Translations under genes and position numbers: made by a program
DNA from: Labrys sp. WJW
GTDB lineage: Bacteria > Pseudomonadota > Alphaproteobacteria > Rhizobiales > Labraceae
Length of the DNA stretch: 64,000 nucleotides
Direction: 5' to 3'
Assembly (NCBI RefSeq): GCF_001676615.1
Contig: NZ_LYXZ01000018.1
Coordinates: 124,001-188,000 of the forward strand
Shown: in pieces, positions 37,565-47,200 of the stretch
How positions within the stretch are numbered: the stretch's first letter is position 1
Layout: each line of letters begins with the position of its first letter
Notes under the pieces: generated by a model
Told to the model about the DNA's origin: nothing
Databases searched by the model: none
Seen by the model: only the letters and a program-made list of their open reading frames with translations

Positions 37565-38220
37565 TGGAGCTGATCGTTCACTATGGACCGGCGCTGCTGC
37601 GTGGTTTCGGCATGACGGTGCTGTGCTGGCTGGTCGGCACCGCCTGTTCCGTGGTCCTAGGCCTCGTCATCGCGCTGGCGCAGCGCTATGGGCCGGCGCC
37701 ACTGCGCTGGCTGCTCGTCGGTTATGTCGAGGCTATCCGTGGCACGCCCTTCCTGGTCCAGCTCTATGTGCTCTATTATGGCGGCCCTGCCTTCGGCTTG
37801 AGGCTCGATGCCCTGCCGGCAGGACTGATCGGGCTGTCGATCTATGGCAGTCCCTATTTCGCGGAGATTTTCCGCTCGGGCTTCAACGCGGTCCCGCTGG
37901 GGCAGATCGAGGCGGCGCGCACCATCGGCATGAGCGAGTTCGCCATTGTCAGGCGCATCCTGCTGCCTCTCGCTTTGGTGTCGTCTCTGCCGGCACTGGT
38001 GAATTTCGCCATCATCCTGACCAAGGAGACGGTGGTGCTCTCGACCATCACGGTGCCGGAGCTGCGCTACCAGGTGGACCGGATGATCACTGAGACCTTC
38101 CGCTATTTCGAGGCGACTTTGGCGTTGGCTTTGTTCTTCTGGGGCCTGGTGGAATTCGTTTCCCGGCTCGGCCGCTGGCTGGAAGGCCGCGTGACCCACT
38201 ACATGATCGAAAGACGCTGA
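37564..38220 (+). CDS. Amino acid ABC transporter permease (second)
   Basis: A 218-residue HisQ/GlnP-type inner-membrane permease with the segments [21 protein letters not shown] and the EAA loop [22 protein letters not shown] followed by [21 protein letters not shown]. It pairs with the permease encoded just upstream, which its start codon overlaps by one base. The ATPase gene begins two bases after its stop. Confidence 0.9.
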   Translation: MELIVHYGPALLRGFGMTVLCWLVGTACSVVLGLVIALAQRYGPAPLRWLLVGYVEAIRGTPFLVQLYVLYYGGPAFGLRLDALPAGLIGLSIYGSPYFAEIFRSGFNAVPLGQIEAARTIGMSEFAIVRRILLPLALVSSLPALVNFAIILTKETVVLSTITVPELRYQVDRMITETFRYFEATLALALFFWGLVEFVSRLGRWLEGRVTHYMIERR

Positions 38221-38221
38221 G

Positions 38222-38998
38222 ATGGAACAGGCTTCCTCCGTCGAGATCCGCAAGGTCGACAAGTTCTACGGGCCGTTCCAGGCGCTGAAGCAGATCTCTG
38301 CCTCGATCCCTCCCGGCAGGGTCACCTGTCTGATCGGCCCGTCCGGATCGGGCAAGTCGACCCTGCTGCGCTGCATCAACTTCCTCGAGGAATATGATGC
38401 CGGCGAGATCCGCATCGATGGCCGGCTGATCGGCTACGAGACGCCGGGCGGCAAGCGCATGGCTTCGGGCAAGCTGCGCGAGATGCGCCGGCGCATCGGC
38501 ATGGTGTTCCAGCAGTTCAATCTCTGGCCGCATATGACCGCGTTGCAGAATGTCGCAGAAGGCCTCGTCCAGGTGCGCGGCTTCTCCAGGTCCGAAGCCC
38601 AGGCACGTGCGGCGGAGGCGCTGCGCAAGGTCGGCCTTGCCGACAAGATGGCGAGCCATCCCGGCCGGCTTTCGGGCGGGCAGCAGCAACGCGTTGCCAT
38701 CGCCCGGGCTATCGCCATGGAGCCCAAGCTGATGCTGTTCGACGAGCCGACCTCGGCGCTCGATCCCGAACTGGTCGGCGAGGTGCTGAACGTCATGAAG
38801 CAGCTGGCCGCCGAGGGCATGACCATGGTGGTCGTCACCCACGAAATGGGCTTTGCCGCCCATGTCGGCGATCAGGTGGCCTTCATGGAAGCGGGTGAAC
38901 TGGTCGCCGTCGATACGCCGGCGGCAATCTTCCACAACCCGGCCGACAAGCGCATCCAGTCCTTCCTGCGGACTTATAACGAACGGAACAGCTTCTAG
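38222..38998 (+). CDS. Amino acid ABC transporter ATP-binding protein
   Basis: A 258-residue ATPase of the polar amino acid class: Walker [14 protein letters not shown], the Q-loop [17 protein letters not shown], signature [17 protein letters not shown], Walker [17 protein letters not shown] and H-loop VTHEMGFA. It completes the importer with the binding protein and two permeases upstream. Because the Aap operon in this window lacks its ATPase, sharing of this subunit is conceivable but unproven. Confidence 0.92.
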   Translation: MEQASSVEIRKVDKFYGPFQALKQISASIPPGRVTCLIGPSGSGKSTLLRCINFLEEYDAGEIRIDGRLIGYETPGGKRMASGKLREMRRRIGMVFQQFNLWPHMTALQNVAEGLVQVRGFSRSEAQARAAEALRKVGLADKMASHPGRLSGGQQQRVAIARAIAMEPKLMLFDEPTSALDPELVGEVLNVMKQLAAEGMTMVVVTHEMGFAAHVGDQVAFMEAGELVAVDTPAAIFHNPADKRIQSFLRTYNERNSF

Positions 38999-39030
38999 GC
39001 CGTAATCCCATGCTGCCGTGCGGCGGCAAG

Positions 39031-39513
39031 CTACCCCTTCAACTGCGCCATGACGCCGGCGATGTCGCCCATGCCCCAATGCTCGGCGATCAGGCCGGCC
39101 TTGACGCGGAAGATGTCGCAGGAGGTGAAGCGCAGGTGCCTGCCGGTGGGAGCGATGCCGAAATAGGGGCCCTTGTGCGTGCCGTTATAGACGAAGCTGG
39201 CCGCAACCTTGTCGCCCTGGCTCACCTGCGTCTCGATCCCCACCTGCAGATCCGGCATGGCGGCGAGGCGGGCCTGGAAGAAGGCTACGGTCGCCTGCTT
39301 GGCACTCAGCTCTTTGCGAGCCGGAGCGGCGGCGCTGGCCTGGTTGTTGATGTAATCATCGGCAAACAGCGCAGCGAAGCCCGCGATGTCATGGGCGTTC
39401 AGCCGGGCCGCAAAACGTTCCGCCATATTGGGCTCCTGCGCCAGCGCCGGCAGGCTGGTGCCACCTGCCAGGGCAAGTCCGCCGAGGATCATCAGTCTGC
39501 GCCGATCGTCCAT
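39031..39513 (-). CDS. SnoaL-like (ester cyclase / NTF2-fold) exported protein
   Basis: A 160-residue protein with a hydrophobic leader MDDRRRLMILGGLALAGGTS and a likely cleavage site after PALA (near residue 25). The mature part matches the SnoaL-like ester-cyclase group of the NTF2 fold (ARLNAHDIAGFAALFADDYINNQ and GRHLRFTSCDIFRVKAGLIAEHWG). Members range from polyketide cyclases to stress proteins of unknown activity. It lies downstream of the ABC-F gene, separated by an inverted repeat. Confidence 0.78.
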   Translation of the reverse strand: MDDRRRLMILGGLALAGGTSLPALAQEPNMAERFAARLNAHDIAGFAALFADDYINNQASAAAPARKELSAKQATVAFFQARLAAMPDLQVGIETQVSQGDKVAASFVYNGTHKGPYFGIAPTGRHLRFTSCDIFRVKAGLIAEHWGMGDIAGVMAQLKG

Positions 39514-39554
39514 GTCAGGCCTCCGGTCTGGTGTCGTTGCCGCAGCGCGGGATT

Positions 39555-39631
39555 GGAGTGTCAGCCTCCGGCTGACATCCTGGAACGAAATGCCTCTGGC
39601 CGGAAGAATGTCAGCCGGAGGCTGACACTCC
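39555..39631. repeat. REP/BIME-like inverted repeat, family 2
   Basis: Two perfect 24-base inverted arms (39555-39578 and 39608-39631) with a 29-base loop lie between the ABC-F gene and the SnoaL-like gene. Each arm contains its own hairpin GTCAGCC-TCC-GGCTGAC, so the unit can fold as two small hairpins or one long one. Confidence 0.85.
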
Positions 39632-39637
39632 GTGACG

Positions 39638-41497
39638 TCAGGAAGATGCTTCCTCCAGGGCAGCGCTGGCTTCGAGCCAGGCTTCCTCAGCCAGAAGCAG
39701 CCTTTCCTCGGCGGTTGCGCGCGCTTTGGCCATCTCGGCCGCCTTGTCGGGCGAGCGTTCGAACAGGCCGGGACGCGACAGCCTCTCGTCGAGATCCACG
39801 ATGATGGCCTGCAGCTTTTCCATGGCGGCCTCGATCTGCCGGACTCTTTCGCGGTCGGCTGCGGTTTGTGCCCGCCGCGCGGCATTGGCCTGACGCTGCG
39901 TCGGCTCGCCGGCGCGCTCGTTTTTCTCCACGGCCGGCTTGGCCAGCACCAGGCGGCGATAATCCTCCATGTCGCCGTCGAAGCCCTTGACGGTGCCATC
40001 CGCCACCAGCCAGAGCCGGTCGACGCAGGCTTCGAGCAGATAGCGATCATGGCTGATCAGGATCACCGCGCCGGGATAATCGTTGAGCGCCTGGATCAAG
40101 GCCTGGCGGCTGTCGATATCGAGGTGGTTGGTCGGTTCGTCCAGGATGAGCAGATGGGGCCCACCAAAGGTCGCGAGGCCCATCAGCAGGCGTGCCTTCT
40201 CGCCACCGGAAATATTGGACACCGGCGTATCGGCCTTGTCGGCGCCGAAGCCGATCTGGGCGGTGCGGGCGCGGATCTGTGCCTCGGTGGCGCCGACCAT
40301 CATCTCGGCGACATGATCGCGGGCCGAGGCCTGGGGATTGAGCTCGTCGAGCTGGTGCTGGGCGAAATAGGCCACCTTAAGCGCCGAGGAGCGGCGCATG
40401 CGGCCGGCCATGGCCGTCAGGCGCCCGGCCAGCAGCTTGGCGAAGGTCGACTTGCCGTTGCCGTTGGAGCCGAGCAGGCCGATGCGATCCTCGCTGTCGA
40501 CGGACAGGTCGAGCCGCGACAGCACGGTGCGCTCGCCATAGCCGACACTGGCGCCTTCCAGCGCGATGATCGGCGGCGACAATTCCTTGGCGGGCGGGGG
40601 AAAGTCGAAGGGCCTGACTTCCTCGTCGACGATCGCGGCCACCGGCTCCATGCGCGCCAGCATCTTCATGCGCGACTGGGCCTGGGCCGCCTTGGTGGCC
40701 TTGGCCTTGAAACGGTCGATGAAGGACTGGATGTGACGGCGCTGGTCTTCCTGCTTCTTCCTGAGCTTCTGGCTGAGCGCCTGCTTTTCCCGGCGCTGCT
40801 TTTCGAAGCCGTCATAACCGCCGCGATAAAGTTCGAGCCGGCCCTCGGTCAGGTGCAGGATGTAGTCGACCGAGGCGTTGAGCAGGTCGCGGTCATGGCT
40901 GATCACCACCACGGTGTGCGGGTAGGAGGCAAGATAATCCTGGAGCCACAGCGTGCCTTCGAGGTCGAGATAGTTGGTCGGCTCGTCGAGCAGCAGCAGG
41001 TCCGGCTCGGTGAAGAGCAGGGCGGCCAATGCCACGCGCATGCGCCAGCCGCCGGAGAATTCCGAGCAGGCGCGGCTCTGCGCGGCATGGTCGAAGCCCA
41101 GACCCGCCAGGATGGTGGCGGCGCGGGCCGGCGCAGCATGGGAATTCTTGTCGGCGAGCCGGGTCTGGATCTCGGCGATGCGATGGGGATCGCTCGCCGT
41201 CTCCGCCTCGGCCAGCAGGGCGGTGCGTTCCTCATCGGCCGCCAGCACCACCTCGATCAGGGTTTCCGGCCCACCCGGCGCCTCCTGGGCGACACGGCCG
41301 ATGCGCATGCCGCGCGGCACCGAGACGCTGCCAAGGTCGGGCGAGGCCTCGCCCATGATCATCCGGAACAGGGTGGTCTTGCCGGTACCGTTGCGCCCGA
41401 GGAAGCCGACGCGCGCATCCGGCGGCAGCGCCACCGTGGCGTTGTCGAACAGGACGCGAGATCCCAGGCGATAAGTCAGGCCGTTCACATGCAACAT
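39638..41497 (-). CDS. ABC-F family ATP-binding protein (Uup-like)
   Basis: A 619-residue cytoplasmic protein with two ABC domains and no membrane segment. Domain one has GRNGTGKTTLFRM and SGGWRMRVALAALLF. Domain two has GSNGNGKSTFAKLLAG and ISGGEKARLLMGLAT, with LLILDEPTNHLDID. A charged linker lies between them and a Lys/Glu/Arg-rich coiled tail at the C terminus. ABC-F proteins act on ribosomes in translation quality control or antibiotic protection. I chose ATG 41497 (MLHVNGLTYRLG); the frame is open 36 bases further upstream. Confidence 0.92.
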   Translation of the reverse strand: MLHVNGLTYRLGSRVLFDNATVALPPDARVGFLGRNGTGKTTLFRMIMGEASPDLGSVSVPRGMRIGRVAQEAPGGPETLIEVVLAADEERTALLAEAETASDPHRIAEIQTRLADKNSHAAPARAATILAGLGFDHAAQSRACSEFSGGWRMRVALAALLFTEPDLLLLDEPTNYLDLEGTLWLQDYLASYPHTVVVISHDRDLLNASVDYILHLTEGRLELYRGGYDGFEKQRREKQALSQKLRKKQEDQRRHIQSFIDRFKAKATKAAQAQSRMKMLARMEPVAAIVDEEVRPFDFPPPAKELSPPIIALEGASVGYGERTVLSRLDLSVDSEDRIGLLGSNGNGKSTFAKLLAGRLTAMAGRMRRSSALKVAYFAQHQLDELNPQASARDHVAEMMVGATEAQIRARTAQIGFGADKADTPVSNISGGEKARLLMGLATFGGPHLLILDEPTNHLDIDSRQALIQALNDYPGAVILISHDRYLLEACVDRLWLVADGTVKGFDGDMEDYRRLVLAKPAVEKNERAGEPTQRQANAARRAQTAADRERVRQIEAAMEKLQAIIVDLDERLSRPGLFERSPDKAAEMAKARATAEERLLLAEEAWLEASAALEEASS

Positions 41498-41749
41498 GGC
41501 CGGGCTTTTGGCATGAGCCGGGCGGCAGGGCAATCATGCAATATCGGCGGTGTCGCCTCGCTCCTCTGATTTGGCTATTTTGATCTCATCTCCGCCACAG
41601 CTGACGGCCGGCCAGGAAGAAGGGAATCTCCCGGCAATGGCGGAAGCCTTCAAGGCGGATGCGCGACATGCTGCCATGCCGGGAAGGATCCCCGGGCTAC
41701 AAGGGGCTATCGGACGTTCCCGCTGGGCATCGAACAAGGAGTTTTCACG

Positions 41750-42172
41750 ATGAAACCCTATATCAGTGTCTTGAGCATCGGTGTCGATGATCTGGAAGCA
41801 GCCCTGCGCTTCTACCGTGACGGTCTCGGCCTGCCGACCGAAGGCATCATCGGCCGCGAATTCGAGCATGGCTCAGTGGCTTTCCTCGACCTGCAGAACG
41901 GTCTGAAACTCGCGCTATTTCCGCGCGCCAACATCGCCCACGATGCCGGCATCGCGCAGTCGGCGCGCAGTCCGACGGAATTCACCCTCGGCCACAATGT
42001 CGGCAGCGAGGCTGATGTCGATGCCGTGATGCGGCAGGCGATCGCAGCAGGTGCGCGCCTTGTCAAGCCGGCCCAGAAGACCTTCTGGGGCGGTTATGCC
42101 GGCTATTTCCAGGATCCGGACGACCATTTGTGGGAGGTCGTTTTCAATCCGGCCTTCCTACAGCCGGTGTGA
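41750..42172 (+). CDS. VOC superfamily (glyoxalase/bleomycin-resistance-like) protein
   Basis: A 140-residue protein with the paired beta-alpha-beta-beta-beta modules of the vicinal-oxygen-chelate fold: ISVLSIGVDDLEAALRFYRDGLGL at the start and GGYAGYFQDPDDHLWEVVFNP at the end. The conserved end glutamate in LWEVVF fits metal binding. Family activities include isomerisation, dioxygenation and antibiotic sequestration; the activity here is unknown. AAGGAG precedes the ATG. It is divergent from the ABC-F gene across 252 bases. Confidence 0.85.
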   Translation: MKPYISVLSIGVDDLEAALRFYRDGLGLPTEGIIGREFEHGSVAFLDLQNGLKLALFPRANIAHDAGIAQSARSPTEFTLGHNVGSEADVDAVMRQAIAAGARLVKPAQKTFWGGYAGYFQDPDDHLWEVVFNPAFLQPV

Positions 42173-42538
42173 GGACGTGGTGCCGAAGCCGCGGAGCGTG
42201 GGAGTGTGGGGCTTCCTCTTTTAGTAGTCCGCGAGGAGAACTGTTCCGGCCTTCCGCTCCGTGAGGTTGCGGTTTGGTCTTGTGGAATCTGGCCATGCAC
42301 GAGCGCCAATTTTAACCAACTGCTGGAGTTTCACTCACGAATCCAGCATTTGATTCATGGTGTTGCGCCAGAATCATGATACTTCATCTATCTGTGGCGA
42401 TTGGGGAGGTAGAATATTAGTGCATTCCCTAACGTCAATTTTGAATGCCGGGCGACAGCAAAATTTGGTCCATGAAGATGAGTCATTCACGGCGTGAACC
42501 AAGCAACCTCTTGTTAGACAAGCCCAAATGGATGAGAC
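42173..42538. other. Intergenic region upstream of aqpZ
   Basis: About 366 bases without a credible gene. The stretch 42290-42480 is noticeably more AT-rich than the surrounding genes and probably carries the aqpZ promoter. I found no clear -35/-10 pair, riboswitch or repeat in it. Confidence 0.5.
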
Positions 42539-43231
42539 ATGATTAAAAAACTCGCGGCAGAGTTCTTCGGAACGTTCTGGTTGGTTTTCGGCGGTTGCGG
42601 TGCCGCCGTACTTTCGGCCGCCTTCCCGGAACTGGGCATCGGCTTTGCAGGTGTGGCGCTGGCTTTCGGCCTGACCGTCCTGACCATGGCTTTCGCGGTC
42701 GGCGGCATTTCCGGTGGCCACTTCAATCCGGCCGTCTCGCTTGGCTTGGCCGTCGGTGGCCGGTTCAGCTGGGCTGAGCTGGTGCCCTACTGGATCGCGC
42801 AAGTCGTCGGCGGCCTCGTCGGCGCGGCGGTGCTCTATGCCATCGCCACCGGCAAGCAGGGCTTCGAGGTCGGGGGCTTTGCGTCCAACGGCTTCGGCGA
42901 TCTTTCCCCCGGCAAGTACAGCATGATCGCCTGCCTGATCGCAGAGATCGTGCTCACGGCAGCCTTCCTCATCATCATCCTCGGTTCGACCTCCAAGGTG
43001 GCGCCGGCCGGCTTTGCGCCGATCGCCATCGGTCTTGGCCTGACCCTGATCCACCTGATCTCGATCCCGGTCACCAACACCTCGGTCAATCCGGCTCGCT
43101 CGACGGCTGTCGCCTTCTTCGCGCAAACCGGTGCCGTGAACCAGCTCTGGTTGTTCTGGGTTGCGCCCCTAGTGGGCGCCGTGGTCGGCGGCCTGATCTG
43201 GAAGGTGCTGCTGGAGCCCGAGCAGGCCTGA
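42539..43231 (+). CDS. aqpZ: Aquaporin Z
   Basis: A 230-residue water channel with six membrane helices and two NPA loops: [13 protein letters not shown] near residues 59-71 and [15 protein letters not shown] near residues 170-190. The segment [18 protein letters not shown] matches the water-specific filter of E. coli AqpZ, including its histidine, threonine and arginine, so water transport is favoured over glycerol. It stands alone and is followed by a good terminator at 43256-43288. Confidence 0.96.
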   Translation: MIKKLAAEFFGTFWLVFGGCGAAVLSAAFPELGIGFAGVALAFGLTVLTMAFAVGGISGGHFNPAVSLGLAVGGRFSWAELVPYWIAQVVGGLVGAAVLYAIATGKQGFEVGGFASNGFGDLSPGKYSMIACLIAEIVLTAAFLIIILGSTSKVAPAGFAPIAIGLGLTLIHLISIPVTNTSVNPARSTAVAFFAQTGAVNQLWLFWVAPLVGAVVGGLIWKVLLEPEQA

Positions 43232-43255
43232 GGCTCGCCTGCAAGCAGGACAAGC

Positions 43256-43288
43256 AAGCGGCGATCGGTCCTCCGGTCGCCGCTTTTG
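43256..43288 (+). terminator. Rho-independent terminator after aqpZ
   Basis: A nine-base-pair stem (AAGCGGCGA / TCGCCGCTT) with further pairing inside the loop is followed by TTTTGCTT. It starts 24 bases after the aqpZ stop. Confidence 0.75.
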
Positions 43289-43383
43289 CTTGGCTGTAGG
43301 GAAACTGAGCATCACCGGGGTTGAAGCCGGGCAGGGGCATGGCTATAAGCCGCTCACCTCAACCCAAAGAAACCAGGACGATC

Positions 43384-43806
43384 ATGGCTCTCGAGCGCAC
43401 CTTTTCGATCATCAAGCCCGACGCGACCAACCGCAACCTCACCGGCGCCATCAATGCCGTGTTCGAGAAGGCCGGTCTGCGTATCGTCGCCCAGAAGCGC
43501 GTCCGCATGACCCGCGAGCAGGCCGAGACCTTCTACGGCGTGCACAAGGAGCGTCCCTTCTTCGGTGAGCTCGTCGAGTTCATGATCTCCGCTCCTGTCG
43601 TCGTGCAGGTGCTGGAAGGCGAGAACGCCGTTGCCAAGCACCGCGAAGTGATGGGCGCCACCAATCCGGCCAATGCCGCCGAAGGCACCGTCCGCAAGCT
43701 CTTCGCGCTCTCCGTCGGTGAGAACTCGGTGCACGGCTCGGACTCGCTGGAGAATGCCCAGATCGAGATCGGCCAGTTCTTCTCGGGCAACGAGATCGTC
43801 GGCTGA
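43384..43806 (+). CDS. ndk: Nucleoside diphosphate kinase
   Basis: A 140-residue enzyme with the N-terminal [15 protein letters not shown] and the phosphohistidine H117 in the active-site segment [13 protein letters not shown]. It transfers the terminal phosphate between nucleoside triphosphates and diphosphates. I chose ATG 43384 because it gives the family-standard N terminus; the open frame reaches back to 43321. A terminator follows about 90 bases downstream. Confidence 0.97.
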   Translation: MALERTFSIIKPDATNRNLTGAINAVFEKAGLRIVAQKRVRMTREQAETFYGVHKERPFFGELVEFMISAPVVVQVLEGENAVAKHREVMGATNPANAAEGTVRKLFALSVGENSVHGSDSLENAQIEIGQFFSGNEIVG

Positions 43807-43894
43807 TAGCGCTGACAGGCTGTCGGCCTGATTTGCGCAAAGAAGCATTCAACCTGAATGCACCTTGCGCCGGGCCGGACAGGCATTCTTCCAG

Positions 43895-43922
43895 GCGGAC
43901 CCCATTGGGTCCGCTTTTCTTT
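43895..43922 (+). terminator. Rho-independent terminator after ndk
   Basis: An eight-base-pair stem (GCGGACCC / GGGTCCGC) with a CATT loop is followed directly by TTTTCTTT. This is a standard intrinsic terminator for the ndk transcript. Confidence 0.8.
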
Positions 43923-44299
43923 GGCTTTAATTTTCTACTAATTCTATAGAAATTAATTGACACAAGCTCGCTGCCGTCGCAACCTTCGATCATGACGAGC
44001 GGGCAGCCCTGATTTCCCCGCAAGCCGAACCTGTTGAGGGGATCGCCATGATCGAAGCAAAATGCGTTCGAGCTGAAACATTCTTCCCGTCTACCGCACC
44101 GGCAGACGGAGCATTTTGCGATTCCTGGCAGACCGGTGCGAGAGTGAAGCACGCCAGTTGTTGTCGCTGCTGAGTCCTCTGCATTCGGACGCCGAACCGG
44201 CGTTGCATCACACATTGCCTCCATTATCGCATCGACGTTGCCGGGCGTTTTTCAATGCTCTGGGCAGCGCATGACGCACCGTGTCTTCAAGGATCTCAC
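43923..44299. other. Leader/regulatory region upstream of the tauABC-type operon
   Basis: About 375 bases with no accepted gene. An AT-rich patch at 43928-43960 contains the perfect palindrome TTCTATAGAA (43942-43951) and a TTGACA at 43957-43962, so it probably holds a promoter and a regulator site. This leaves a leader of roughly 300 bases before the binding-protein gene. I could not match the leader to a known riboswitch by eye. Confidence 0.45.
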
Positions 44300-45313
44300 A
44301 TGACATTCCTCAATCGCCGCCTGTTCCTGGCCGCTGGCCTGGCGTTCGGCACCGCCCTGGGCGGCGTGGCCCATGCGGCCGACAACAAGGTGACCATCGG
44401 CTTCCAGACCGGCGTGGACCCGGCCAAGGCGGCGCAGGCCGCGGGGGCCTACGAAAAGGCGACCGGCTGGCAGATCGCCTGGCGCAAATTCGATTCCGGC
44501 GCCGATGTGATCGCTGCCATCGCCTCGGGCGACGTGCAGATCGGCTATGTCGGCTCGAGCCCGCTTGCCGCGGCCGCCAGCCGCAAATTGCCGATCGAGA
44601 CGATTTTCGTCGCGGCCCTGCTGGGCGATTCCGAGGAACTGGTGGTGCGCGATACCATCAAGGATCCCAAGGATCTCGCTGGCAAGAAGATCGGCGTGCC
44701 TTTCGTCTCCACCTCGCATTACAGCCTGCTGGCTGCCCTCAAGCATTGGAATATCGAGCCGAAATCGGTCCAGATCCTCAATCTGCGCCCGCCTGAACTG
44801 GCGGCAGCCTTCGAGCGCGGCGATATCGATGGCGGTTATGTCTGGGATCCGGCCCTCGGCAAGCTCAAGGAAAAGGGCAAGGTGCTGGTATCCTCGGCCG
44901 ACGTCGCCAAATGGGGCGCGCCGACCTTCGATGCCTGGATCGCTTCGAAGGATTTCGCCAAGGCTCATCCCGACGTGGTGACCTCCTTCGTCAAGGTCAC
45001 CGGCGAGGCCTACAAGACCTATCGGGACAACCCGGAGGCCTGGAGCGCGAACTCTGACCAGGCCAAGGCGATTGCCCGGCTCACCGGTTCCAAGCCCGAG
45101 GACGTGCCAGGTCTCTTGAAGGCCAATGTCTGGCCGCTTCTGGCCGAGCAGTCTTCGCCCGATCTTCTCGGCGGTGCCACGGTCAAGGCCATCGCCGACA
45201 CGGCCGGCTTCCTTGCCGAGCAGAAAAAGATCCCGGCCGTGCTGCCTGACTATTCCGCCTATGTGAACAAGGCCTTCGCCGCACAGGCCCTGACGAAACT
45301 CTCCTCCCAATAG
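44300..45313 (+). CDS. tauA: Sulfonate/taurine-type ABC transporter, binding protein
   Basis: A 337-residue TauA-like periplasmic binding protein with a signal peptide (N-terminal [18 protein letters not shown], cleavage after VAHA near residue 26). Family segments include [41 protein letters not shown] and [25 protein letters not shown] lies about six bases before ATG 44300. It heads an operon with ATPase and permease genes. Taurine is the likely ligand on resemblance, but another sulfonate is possible. Confidence 0.85.
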   Translation: MTFLNRRLFLAAGLAFGTALGGVAHAADNKVTIGFQTGVDPAKAAQAAGAYEKATGWQIAWRKFDSGADVIAAIASGDVQIGYVGSSPLAAAASRKLPIETIFVAALLGDSEELVVRDTIKDPKDLAGKKIGVPFVSTSHYSLLAALKHWNIEPKSVQILNLRPPELAAAFERGDIDGGYVWDPALGKLKEKGKVLVSSADVAKWGAPTFDAWIASKDFAKAHPDVVTSFVKVTGEAYKTYRDNPEAWSANSDQAKAIARLTGSKPEDVPGLLKANVWPLLAEQSSPDLLGGATVKAIADTAGFLAEQKKIPAVLPDYSAYVNKAFAAQALTKLSSQ

Positions 45314-45327
45314 GCTTTCGTCGGCTT

Positions 45328-45362
45328 GCCCGCCCCGGGATCTCCTCCCTCCCTGGGCGGGC
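45328..45362 (+). terminator. Stem-loop after tauA
   Basis: An eight-base-pair GC-rich stem (GCCCGCCC / GGGCGGGC) with a 19-base loop starts 15 bases after tauA and is followed by CTTATT. It may partly terminate or stabilise the tauA message before tauB. Confidence 0.5.
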
Positions 45363-45393
45363 CTTATTCAATGAATTGAAACGGTGGCCCCAT

Positions 45394-45471
45394 CGTCATT
45401 GCGAGCGCAGCGAAGCAATCCGGTCTTGCCTCGCGCAGGGAGCGGATTGCTTCGCTGCGCTCGCAATGACG
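45394..45471. repeat. REP-like inverted repeat, family 3 (copy 1)
   Basis: Two perfect 29-base inverted arms (45394-45422 and 45443-45471) with a 20-base loop lie between tauA and tauB. The arms contain the block ATTGCGAGC...GAAGCAATCC that recurs in other alphaproteobacterial intergenic DNA; a second copy is at 50047-50132 in this window. The repeat is open in frame with tauB and would add a false N-terminal extension. Confidence 0.88.
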
Positions 45472-45495
45472 TTCCAGGGGCTGAAAGAGGTTCCC

Positions 45496-46278
45496 GTGTC
45501 CGCCTTGTCCGCCCGTGACGTCAACGTGGTCTATTCCGGCCGAGGAGGGCGTTCCATCACCGCCCTCAGCAATGTCTCCCTCACCATCGAATCCGGCGAG
45601 TTCGTCGTGGCGGTCGGGGCTTCCGGCTGCGGCAAGACGACCTTGCTCAAGCTGTTTGCCGGGTTTCTGCCGCCGAGCTCGGGCGCGATCACCCTCGGGG
45701 GCAAGCCGGTGAAGGGGCCTGGCGGCGAGCGCGGCGTGGTCTTCCAGGACGATGCCCTGTTTCCCTGGCTTTCGGTGCGCGGCAATATCGAGTTTGGCCC
45801 CAGGCTCGCCGGGCTCGATATGGCCGAACGCAAGCAGCGCTGCGGCCGCATCATCGACCTGGTGGGGCTTGCCGAATTTGCCGATCACCGAATCTGGGAA
45901 TTGTCCGGCGGCATGCGCCAGCGCGTCGGCATGGCGCGCGCGCTCGCCAACGAGCCGGAGATCTTGCTGATGGACGAGCCATTGGGCGCTCTCGATGCGC
46001 TCACGCGGGAGAAGATGCAGGAATTGCTGATCCGCCTGTGGGATCGCACGCGACGCAGCGTCTTCCTGATTACGCATAGTGTGGAAGAAGCGATCTTCCT
46101 TGCCACCCGCATCGTGGTGCTCTCGCCCCGCCCGGGGCGCATCAGCCGAGAGTTCCATACCGATTTCTCCCGGCGGGTGCTGGCCGGGGAGAGCAGCCGG
46201 TCGATCAAGTCGGACCCGGCCTTCATCGCCCTGCGCGAGCAGGTGCTCGCCGCCGTCTTGCAGGGAGCGGATGCATGA
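45496..46278 (+). CDS. tauB: Sulfonate/taurine-type ABC transporter, ATP-binding protein
   Basis: A 260-residue ABC ATPase with Walker [15 protein letters not shown]-loop [13 protein letters not shown], signature [16 protein letters not shown], Walker [16 protein letters not shown] and H-loop ITHSVEEA. All are typical of the TauB/SsuB class. I chose the GTG at 45496, which has AAAGAGG five bases upstream and a normal N terminus; the frame extends upstream only through the inverted repeat. Its end overlaps tauC by four bases. Confidence 0.88.
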   Translation: MSALSARDVNVVYSGRGGRSITALSNVSLTIESGEFVVAVGASGCGKTTLLKLFAGFLPPSSGAITLGGKPVKGPGGERGVVFQDDALFPWLSVRGNIEFGPRLAGLDMAERKQRCGRIIDLVGLAEFADHRIWELSGGMRQRVGMARALANEPEILLMDEPLGALDALTREKMQELLIRLWDRTRRSVFLITHSVEEAIFLATRIVVLSPRPGRISREFHTDFSRRVLAGESSRSIKSDPAFIALREQVLAAVLQGADA

Positions 46279-47120
46279 GCGATCTGGCCAACTCCGCAAG
46301 CCTGGACGATATCGAGGGAAAAAGCGGAAAGGGACGAACCGGCAAGCGTGCCTCGCCGCTCGGAGCGGCGCCGGTGCGCGTCCTCACCATTCTCGCTTTG
46401 CTGCTGATCTGGTCGCTGGCCACCTATTTCGAATGGCTGCCGGCCTTTTATTTGCCGTCACCGCGCGCGGTGATCGAGCAACTCTTCACGGTCGCAACGG
46501 AGGGCTATGCCGATGCGACCTTGCTGCAGCATTTCGACGCCAGCCTGTGGCGCATCCTCGCCGCTCTGCTGATCGCGCTGGTGACGGCCGTGCCGGCCGG
46601 CATCGCCATCGGCCTCAGCCCGATCGCCCGCGGCATTCTCGACCCGATCATCGAATTCCTGCGGCCGGTGCCGCCGCTCGCTTATCTGCCGTTGATGGTG
46701 ATCTGGTGCGGCATCGGCGAAACCACCAAGGTGCTGATCATCTTGATCGCGATCTTCGCGCCGGTGGCCATCACCACTGCCGCCGGCGTTGCCACCGTGC
46801 CGCCCGACCGGATTGACGCGGCCCGTGCGCTCGGCGCCCGGCGCTGGCAGGTGCTCTGGCATGTCATCCTGCCCAATGCCTTGCCGTCGATCCTGACGGG
46901 AATACGCATCGGGCTTGGCGTCGGCTGGTCGACGCTGATTGCGGCGGAATTGGTTGCCGCCTCCCAAGGGCTCGGCATCATGATCAAGACGGCCTCGGAC
47001 TTCCTGCAGACCGATATCGTCGTCCTCGGCATCTTCGTGATCGCCCTGGTGGCGATCGGCTTCGAATGGCTGGTGAGGCTCGCCGAGAGGCTGCTGGTGC
47101 CCTGGAATGGCAAGGCTTGA
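46275..47120 (+). CDS. tauC: Sulfonate/taurine-type ABC transporter permease
   Basis: A 281-residue inner-membrane permease of the TauC/SsuC class. It has about six helices, the segments [14 protein letters not shown] and [23 protein letters not shown], and an EAA loop near [21 protein letters not shown]. The start overlaps the tauB stop. No tauD-type dioxygenase follows; the next gene is convergent. Confidence 0.88.
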   Translation: MSDLANSASLDDIEGKSGKGRTGKRASPLGAAPVRVLTILALLLIWSLATYFEWLPAFYLPSPRAVIEQLFTVATEGYADATLLQHFDASLWRILAALLIALVTAVPAGIAIGLSPIARGILDPIIEFLRPVPPLAYLPLMVIWCGIGETTKVLIILIAIFAPVAITTAAGVATVPPDRIDAARALGARRWQVLWHVILPNALPSILTGIRIGLGVGWSTLIAAELVAASQGLGIMIKTASDFLQTDIVVLGIFVIALVAIGFEWLVRLAERLLVPWNGKA

Positions 47121-47200
47121 GGCCGGCTCGCCGGTTCGGATTTTCTTCTTGTCGGGTTTGCGCTGCCCCTCAAGCAAAGTGAGTGGCTAACGAAACGCTT

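Noticed and set aside
36817-38220. Apparent single 467-residue gene across both amino acid permeases
   Set aside because: Its first 250 residues are an out-of-frame reading of the first permease; only the part from 37564 is a real gene.
39632-41569. 645-residue plus-strand open frame opposite the ABC-F gene
   Set aside because: The minus strand carries two complete ABC domains; the plus-strand frame is an antisense shadow.
43580-44224. 214-residue minus-strand open frame across ndk and the tau leader
   Set aside because: Random-looking Arg/Ser-rich composition, overlaps ndk and its terminator, and no ribosome binding site.
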